A stretch of 50,638 nucleotides of DNA from Winslowiella iniecta (lineage in GTDB: Bacteria; Pseudomonadota; Gammaproteobacteria; Enterobacterales; Enterobacteriaceae), in contig NZ_JRXE01000004.1 in the NCBI RefSeq assembly GCF_001267535.1, positions 90,184 through 140,821 of the forward strand. Direction: 5' to 3'. Of the stretch, positions 45,951 through 50,638 are shown piece by piece (position 1 is the first letter of the stretch; every line of letters starts with the position of its first letter). A program made the position numbers and the translations under genes. The notes under the pieces were generated by a model that saw nothing but the letters and a program-made list of their open reading frames with translations, ran no database searches and was not told the origin of the DNA.

Positions 45951-45978
45951 CAACGGGAGCCGTTTTCGGCTCCCGTTG
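45951..45978 (-). terminator. GGGAGCCG-type hairpin after treA
   Basis: CAACGGGAGCCG, TTTT, CGGCTCCCGTTG: a perfect 12-bp stem between treA and the MHS gene, third copy of the palindrome at 2402-2421. The ends of the treA coding region lie 33 bases away. Confidence 0.7.
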
Positions 45979-46010
45979 TGAGGATATGCAGTGTTTAAAG
46001 TGAAAAATCC

Positions 46011-47684
46011 TTATTGGGTTTTACTGATATCGCCAACATTATTACAGGTGACATCTTTCGGACAGTACATATCCATCAGTTTCAGCGTGACGCCGTTGGT
46101 CCAGCCAAAGCCATCCTGCAACGGATATTCACCGCCGCCACCGCCGCCCAGACCGGCGCCTTCCACGACATACTTCTCAACCAGCTTATGCTCTCTATCA
46201 TAGGTCGCCTGCACATTTTTCAGAAAGCGCATGCCGATATCTTTCGCCAGCGTCTGCTTACCGTAATGATTCAGACCCTCAACGGCGACCCACTGCAACG
46301 GTGCCCAGCCATTAGGTGCATCCCACTGCTGGCCGTTATTGACGTTAGTGGTGACCAGTCCGCCCTCTTTAACCAGCTGCTTCTGTACCGCCTCGGCGGT
46401 GCGGCTGGCTTTATCCTTGCTGGCGACTTGCAGATACAGCGGGAACAGCGTGGCGGCGGTCAGTTGCTTACGCACGCTGTTTTTCTGCCAGTCGTAGTCG
46501 GCATACCAGCCGTCCTGCTCATCCCACAGGTAACGGTTAATTGCCTCCTGACGCTTTTTCGCCAGATCGCCAAAGCGCTGACTGGCGTCATCCTGCTTCG
46601 CCACTTTGCTGGCGTGGGCGAGGGTGGTTTCCAGATGGAACAGCAGCGCATTGAGATCGACCGGCACGATGCGGGTAGTATGGATGGTCGAGAGATCGTC
46701 GGGCTTATCAAACCAGCGCGAGCTGAAATCCCAACCGGAAGCGGCACCGGCACGCAGATCGCGATACAGCTCAGCTTTATTACGTTCCGGCGATTTTTGC
46801 GCGGTGGCGATATCATCCATATACGATTCGGTGCGCGGTACATCACGGGCATCCCAGTAACGGTTCAGGATCGTGCCATCTTTCAGCTTGACCACGCGCT
46901 TGCTGGCGTCACCGGGTTTTACCGTTTCAGCATCCGCCATCCAGTAATTCCACTCCTTCTGCAACTGCGGCAGGTACTTGCTGTACACCTCCTCGCCGCC
47001 GTGCTTCGCCAGCAGATCCACCATCAGACTAAAGAACGGCGGCTGTGAACGGCTAAGGTAATAACTGCGGTTACCGTTAGGAATATGACCATATTTATCC
47101 AGTTCCGCGGCGAAGTTATCCACCATATCCTGCACCCGATCCCAGTGACCGCTCTCGGCAAGCCCCAGCATGGTGAAGTAACTGTCCCAGTAATAAACTT
47201 CGCGGAAACGTCCACCCGGCACCACATACGGCTTCGGCAGTGGCAGCAGCGAATCATATTGATTCACTTTATCGGTGGTGCGCGTCAGCACCGGCCACAG
47301 CCCGTTGATATGCTCACGCAGACTCTGGCCTTCCGGTGGCACGTACTTTTCACCTTCGGTCGGCAGGATAAAATTACTGTTTACAAAGTGGCGCAGATCG
47401 AAATTGCGCTGGCCTTTTTGCATCTGCCAGTCAGCGAGAATTGAAGTAGGATCAGATTTCGGTACCGCATCAGCAAAGGTTTTCTGATCGGGGAAGAATT
47501 TTGCCGACTGTATGGCATGATACAGCGGACCAAGGCGCACATCGGGCGGCTGCGGTGCGCTGGTTAACATCCGCTGATCCTCTTCAGCGTGCGCAGGCAG
47601 AGTGATTCCCGCCAGCGCGCCGGTAAACATTAGCGGCAGCAGCAGTGCCCCTTTCCATTGAGGGTTATCAATTCGTCTCATCAT
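46011..47684 (-). CDS. treA: Periplasmic trehalase
   Basis: A 557-residue GH37 enzyme that splits trehalose into two glucose molecules in the periplasm, used at high osmolarity. The signal peptide spans about residues 1-33 ([14 protein letters not shown]). Both family signatures are present: [15 protein letters not shown] and [13 protein letters not shown], as is the glycine-rich [18 protein letters not shown] segment. The second Met may be the real start. E. coli has treA close to ymgE and ycgR, as here. It is divergent from phoA across 250 bases. Confidence 0.95.
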   Translation of the reverse strand: MMRRIDNPQWKGALLLPLMFTGALAGITLPAHAEEDQRMLTSAPQPPDVRLGPLYHAIQSAKFFPDQKTFADAVPKSDPTSILADWQMQKGQRNFDLRHFVNSNFILPTEGEKYVPPEGQSLREHINGLWPVLTRTTDKVNQYDSLLPLPKPYVVPGGRFREVYYWDSYFTMLGLAESGHWDRVQDMVDNFAAELDKYGHIPNGNRSYYLSRSQPPFFSLMVDLLAKHGGEEVYSKYLPQLQKEWNYWMADAETVKPGDASKRVVKLKDGTILNRYWDARDVPRTESYMDDIATAQKSPERNKAELYRDLRAGAASGWDFSSRWFDKPDDLSTIHTTRIVPVDLNALLFHLETTLAHASKVAKQDDASQRFGDLAKKRQEAINRYLWDEQDGWYADYDWQKNSVRKQLTAATLFPLYLQVASKDKASRTAEAVQKQLVKEGGLVTTNVNNGQQWDAPNGWAPLQWVAVEGLNHYGKQTLAKDIGMRFLKNVQATYDREHKLVEKYVVEGAGLGGGGGGEYPLQDGFGWTNGVTLKLMDMYCPKDVTCNNVGDISKTQ

Positions 47685-47830
47685 CGGCAGTTCTCCTTGT
47701 CCAGACCCGACATGGTCTGTAAGTAATTGACCATTCGAAAAACTTTAGACGAAATTTCGCTAAGTGTTGGAATGCAGGCCGCGAATTGTGAGGTGGCTAA
47801 TGGTTTTAACGTCATGAGGCGGCGCGGTGA

Positions 47831-47870
47831 CTGACATCAGATTGACATGCTGGTGTCACAAAACTGACAG
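47831..47870 (+). promoter_or_regulatory. Two tandem Pho boxes upstream of phoA
   Basis: Four 7-mers CTGACAT, TTGACAT, GTGTCAC and CTGACAG start at 47831, 47842, 47853 and 47864, an exact 11-base period. This is the PhoB direct-repeat layout (consensus CTGTCAT-N4-CTGTCAT) present twice in phase. Confidence 0.85.
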
Positions 47871-47934
47871 GGTTTTGTCGCAAACTCGCTCTCTGAAAAC
47901 CTTAGTTAACTTTTTCTCATGGAGAGATGGCAAG

Positions 47935-49341
47935 ATGTCACACAAAAAACTATTCACCCTGTCTGTTATCGCAACGCTGTTTTCCGCCAGTTGCTATGCC
48001 GATATCGCCGCTTACAGCCGCGCAGCGCAGGGCGATCTGACTCAGCCCGGCGGCGCGCGCCGTCTGACCAGCGATCAGACCGACGCGTTAAAAGCCTCAT
48101 TAACCCATACCACCGCGAAAAACGTGATTCTGCTGATTGGCGATGGTATGGGTGACTCCGAAATCACCGCCGCGCGTAACTATGCCGAAGGTGCCGGCGG
48201 CTTCTTTAAAGGCATCGATGCGCTGCCGCTGACCGGACAATACACCCACTACGCGCTGGATAAGAAAACCCATAAACCTGACTATGTTACCGATTCTGCC
48301 GCTTCGGCCACCGCCTGGAGTACCGGAGTGAAATCCTATAATGGGGCAATTGGCGTTGACGTTAACGGCAAAGATCATCCGACGATTATGGAGCTTGCCA
48401 AAGCGGCGGGCAAAGCCACCGGCAACGTCTCCACCGCAGAATTGCAGGACGCCACCCCGGCGGCGCAGATTGCTCATGTCACTTCACGCAAATGTTACGG
48501 CCCGGAAAAAACCACTGAATTGTGCGCCAGCAATGCGCTGGAACGAGGCGGTAAAGGGTCGATTGCCGAGCAGCTGTTAAATACCCGCGTTGACGTCACG
48601 CTGGGCGGCGGCGGAAAAACCTTTAGCGAAACGGCGAAGGCCGGTGAGTGGCAGGGGAAAACCCTGGAAGAACAGGCAAAACTGCGTGGCTATCAGTGGG
48701 TCAGAGATCTTGACGGCATGAATGCGATCGGCGAAGCGAATCAGGATAAACCGGTACTGGGCCTGTTTGCACCAGGCAATATGCCGGTGCGCTGGAAAGG
48801 GCCAAAGGCCAGCTATCACGGCAACCTGAAAGGCAATGCTGTCACTTGTGAGGTCAACGCAGAGCGCCCGGCCTCGACCCCAACACTGGCGCAGATGACC
48901 GATAAGGCCATCGAATTGCTGAGCAAAAATCAAAATGGCTTCTTCCTGCAGGTGGAAGGGGCATCCATCGATAAACAGGATCATGCGGCTAATCCCTGCG
49001 GACAGATTGGTGAAACGGTTGATCTGGATGAAGCGGTACAGAAGGCACTGGCGTTTGCGCGTAAGGACGGCAATACGCTGGTGATCGTGACCGCCGATCA
49101 TGCGCATTCCAGTCAGATTATTGCCAATAACAGTAAGGCACCCGGTCTGACGCAGACGCTGAATACCAAAGAGGGGGGCCTGATGACCATCAGTTACGGT
49201 AATTCGGAAGAGGACTCTCAGGGGCATACCGGCACCCAGTTGCGTATCGCCGCGTATGGTCCGCATGCTGCCAATGTGGTTGGCCTGACTGACCAGACCG
49301 ATCTGTTCTATACCATGCGGGCGGCGATGGGGATTAAATAG
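47935..49341 (+). CDS. phoA: Alkaline phosphatase
   Basis: A 468-residue periplasmic homodimer enzyme that releases phosphate from monoesters. The signal peptide is [20 protein letters not shown] then YA. The catalytic Ser and neighbours are in [15 protein letters not shown], the first metal Asp in [11 protein letters not shown], further metal ligands in [22 protein letters not shown] and GHTGTQ. Two cysteine pairs typical of PhoA are present ([13 protein letters not shown] among them). The ATG at 47935 follows GGAGAGATGG; the frame is open further upstream through the Pho boxes, which rules that start out. Strongly phosphate-controlled. Confidence 0.96.
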   Translation: MSHKKLFTLSVIATLFSASCYADIAAYSRAAQGDLTQPGGARRLTSDQTDALKASLTHTTAKNVILLIGDGMGDSEITAARNYAEGAGGFFKGIDALPLTGQYTHYALDKKTHKPDYVTDSAASATAWSTGVKSYNGAIGVDVNGKDHPTIMELAKAAGKATGNVSTAELQDATPAAQIAHVTSRKCYGPEKTTELCASNALERGGKGSIAEQLLNTRVDVTLGGGGKTFSETAKAGEWQGKTLEEQAKLRGYQWVRDLDGMNAIGEANQDKPVLGLFAPGNMPVRWKGPKASYHGNLKGNAVTCEVNAERPASTPTLAQMTDKAIELLSKNQNGFFLQVEGASIDKQDHAANPCGQIGETVDLDEAVQKALAFARKDGNTLVIVTADHAHSSQIIANNSKAPGLTQTLNTKEGGLMTISYGNSEEDSQGHTGTQLRIAAYGPHAANVVGLTDQTDLFYTMRAAMGIK

Positions 49342-49373
49342 CCGTAATGATCGATAGCGGTGCCGCACTCTGC

Positions 49374-49403
49374 CAAATGCCCGAACTGACGTTCGGGCAT
49401 TTG
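49374..49403 (+). terminator. Terminator after phoA
   Basis: CAAATGCCCGAAC, TGAC, GTTCGGGCATTTG: a perfect 13-bp stem 33 bases past the phoA stop. Its core GCCCGAAC/GTTCGGGC is shared with the tRNA terminator at 49923-49954. Confidence 0.75.
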
Positions 49404-49464
49404 CGGTTTAATGTGGAGATTACGTTGTGCAGTGAGCCGAATACGGCAATCCGCTGGAGAAATT

Positions 49465-49596
49465 ATGGCGACAAACTGGATCTGGCAACAGAAAGACTGG
49501 CCTCGCTTTCACTGGCAGAAAGAACAGATCTTACCTCGTTTACGCCTGGTTCAGCGTAATCTCGGCCTATTGCCGGGCATCAGAGGATCTGAATAA
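49465..49596 (+). pseudogene. Truncated Fic-family protein, DUF4172 N-terminus only
   Basis: A 43-codon frame starting MATNWIWQQKDWPRFHWQKE. This is the N-terminal signature of Fic-domain proteins that carry DUF4172 (pattern W-I-W-Q-x-x-D-W-P-x-F-x-W). Full proteins run to about 370 residues with the HPFxxGNGR core; here the frame stops at codon 44 and no Fic core follows in the next 360 bases. GGAGAA precedes the ATG. It lies between phoA and a tRNA gene, a place where integrating elements often leave remnants. Confidence 0.6.
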
Positions 49597-49922
49597 ATCC
49601 CTGTTCATCTATACCTTCAAATGTGATAGGCGTCAGGGGAAACGCCCTAAGACCTTTAAACTTTATCTCACCTTCTGCGCATAATCTGCGCAGCAAAAAC
49701 TATGGAATATCAAAACTGATGAGGTTCTTTTCAATACCTGCGCAGGCATCATCAGTTCCAGACCCCGTACCAATTCGTCACCCGCTTCCCAGATACGGCC
49801 CATCATTATGCAAATGACGGAAACAGTCAGCTAATCTTTACGATGACGGTAGCTGAATTTCACCGCTAACGTTCAGGCGCTGGCAGGCCGCTTATCCGCT
49901 CTCTCTGCGCGGAGAGAAAAAC
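49597..49922. other. Intergenic region without a recognised gene
   Basis: About 325 bases between the Fic fragment and the tRNA terminator. Short open frames are present but none has a credible start plus a recognisable product. It may be scar sequence left by deletion of the rest of the Fic gene. No direct copy of the tRNA 3' end was found here. Confidence 0.4.
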
Positions 49923-49954
49923 AAAAAAGCCCGAACCTAAGTTCGGGCTTTTTC
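49923..49954. terminator. Terminator of the tRNA-Ser gene
   Basis: AAAAAAGCCCGAAC, CTAA-type loop, GTTCGGGCTTTTT: a strong stem with A- and T-runs; on the minus strand it follows the tRNA 3' end by nine bases. Confidence 0.9.
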
Positions 49955-49962
49955 TCAGAATA

Positions 49963-50050
49963 TGGCGGTGAGGGAGGGATTCGAACCCTCGATACGTTGC
50001 CGTATACACACTTTCCAGGCGTGCTCCTTCAGCCACTCGGACACCTCACC
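49963..50050 (-). tRNA. tRNA-Ser (anticodon GGA)
   Basis: An 88-base class II tRNA with encoded CCA. The acceptor arms GGTGAGG and CCTCACC pair, the T-arm has GGTTCGAATCC, the anticodon GGA lies at 50014-50016 (complement), and the long variable arm (ATACGGCAACGTAT) is typical of tRNA-Ser. It agrees with E. coli tRNA-Ser(GGA), which decodes UCC and UCU. Confidence 0.97.
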
Positions 50051-50086
50051 ATATTGTTGTCGGCAAGTGACTTGTCGACGGCGGCT

Positions 50087-50115
50087 AATGTAGGGATTTC
50101 CTGCCGCGCCGTCAA
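50087..50115 (-). promoter_or_regulatory. Promoter of the tRNA-Ser gene
   Basis: Minus-strand TTGACG, 17-base spacer, TACATT, followed by a GC-rich discriminator (AGCCGCCG), as expected for a stringently controlled tRNA promoter. Confidence 0.7.
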
Positions 50116-50283
50116 CGAACTTTGTTCATCGGCTGGTGCGTTTAGACAGTTTTTCAGCATTTTGCTGGCAAATTGGCCGAAAGGTGGAAAAAACACAACT
50201 AATCACATTTTCCATCCTGCATCATGAGGCAGTAATGCGCATAATAATGCGCTTATTCTGGCAAGAAAATCACAGAGGTTAGT

Positions 50284-50638
50284 TTGAATCACGTAACAAA
50301 GGCGCAGCCACACGGCGTTCCCGCCGGTTCTGGTGCACTCTTCTTTATTCAGATCTTCGCCACACTCGGCTTCGCTGTGCTCTATTCGACGCTGGTGCTG
50401 TATGCCACTAAACGTCTTGGCTTTAGCGATGCTCAGGCCAATACCATGATGGGCGTGTTTGGCGCATTTAACTATGGCCTGCATTTGTTCGGCGGCTACC
50501 TTGGTGGCCGCTTCCTCAGTAACCGCAATCTGTTTGTCCTTGGGATGGTGTTGCAGGTGGCGGGATGTTGGGTGCTCTCCGGACAGAGTGCCGAAGGGTT
50601 GTACTGGGGGCTGGCGATGTTCCTCACCGGTAGCGGCC
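50284..50638 (+). CDS. POT/PTR-family (proton-coupled peptide) transporter, 5' part
   Basis: The first 118 codons of a membrane protein cut by the window edge. It starts with TTG at 50284-50286, with AGAGG upstream. Helices are visible at about residues 19-40 (GALFFIQIFATLGFAVLYST), 55-75 and 82-110. The order and GGYLGGRFLSNRNLFVLG loop fit the POT family (usual form G-G-x-x-x-D-x-x-x-G-x-x-x). The usual E-x-x-E-R-F-x-Y-Y motif in helix 1 is replaced by IFATLGFAVLYS, so it is a divergent member and may not be a standard H+/peptide symporter. Confidence 0.7.
   Translation, partial: MNHVTKAQPHGVPAGSGALFFIQIFATLGFAVLYSTLVLYATKRLGFSDAQANTMMGVFGAFNYGLHLFGGYLGGRFLSNRNLFVLGMVLQVAGCWVLSGQSAEGLYWGLAMFLTGSG

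Noticed and set aside
46014-47048. 344-codon open frame opposite treA
   Set aside because: Shadow of the trehalase gene; no ribosome site, low-complexity composition and no recognisable motif.
49623-49817. 64-codon frame between the Fic fragment and tRNA
   Set aside because: No ribosome site, no pattern; composition fits random sequence.

Overview
The window looks like chromosomal DNA of an enterobacterium from the Pantoea/Erwinia group (Erwiniaceae). The evidence is moderately GC-rich coding DNA, proteins very close to Escherichia coli housekeeping proteins, E. coli-like gene order in two stretches, and a gap-filling set of accessory genes typical of plant- or environment-associated relatives. 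No complete insertion sequence, prophage, CRISPR array or rRNA was seen. The genus is an inference.

Left part (1-11.7 kb): the 3' end of an enolase-superfamily dehydratase, a GntR/UTRA regulator, then the conserved block pepT, roxA, phoQ, phoP, purB, hflD, mnmA, nudJ, rluE, icd in the E. coli order. phoP has a PhoP box placed for autoregulation.

Accessory region A (11.7-28.3 kb) follows icd, which is itself a common integration site. It holds an AT-rich WaaB-like glycosyltransferase, several unknown small proteins, two closely related NCS1 permeases in opposite orientation, a decayed AraC fragment, yodC-like and osmC stress genes, three small lipoproteins, a GNAT - PAS/LuxR - NCS1 transporter operon, dld, two alpha/beta hydrolases, a KTSC protein, a second GNAT gene and an MBL-fold protein. 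Several of the small genes carry CTATACT (sigma-S-like) -10 elements.

Second conserved stretch (28.3-47.7 kb): ldcA and emtA, then ycgR, a ymgE-like gene and treA. These are neighbours in E. coli; here they are split by two insertions. The first (30.2-40.8 kb) is a carbohydrate cluster: an NHS-family permease, two TIM-barrel isomerase/epimerase proteins (one IolE-like), three different Gfo/Idh/MocA dehydrogenases, two LacI-type regulators, a SelW-like protein and a Zur-controlled COG0523 GTPase. It has twin LacI-type operators 30 bp apart. I infer an oxidative (keto-sugar or inositol-type) catabolic pathway for a plant-derived sugar or polyol; the substrate cannot be read from the sequence. 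The second insertion (42.3-45.9 kb) is a Fur-controlled siderophore receptor and an MHS-family transporter.

Right end (47.7-50.6 kb): phoA with two tandem Pho boxes in perfect 11-nt phase, a truncated Fic N-terminal fragment, a tRNA-Ser(GGA) gene and the start of a POT-family transporter.
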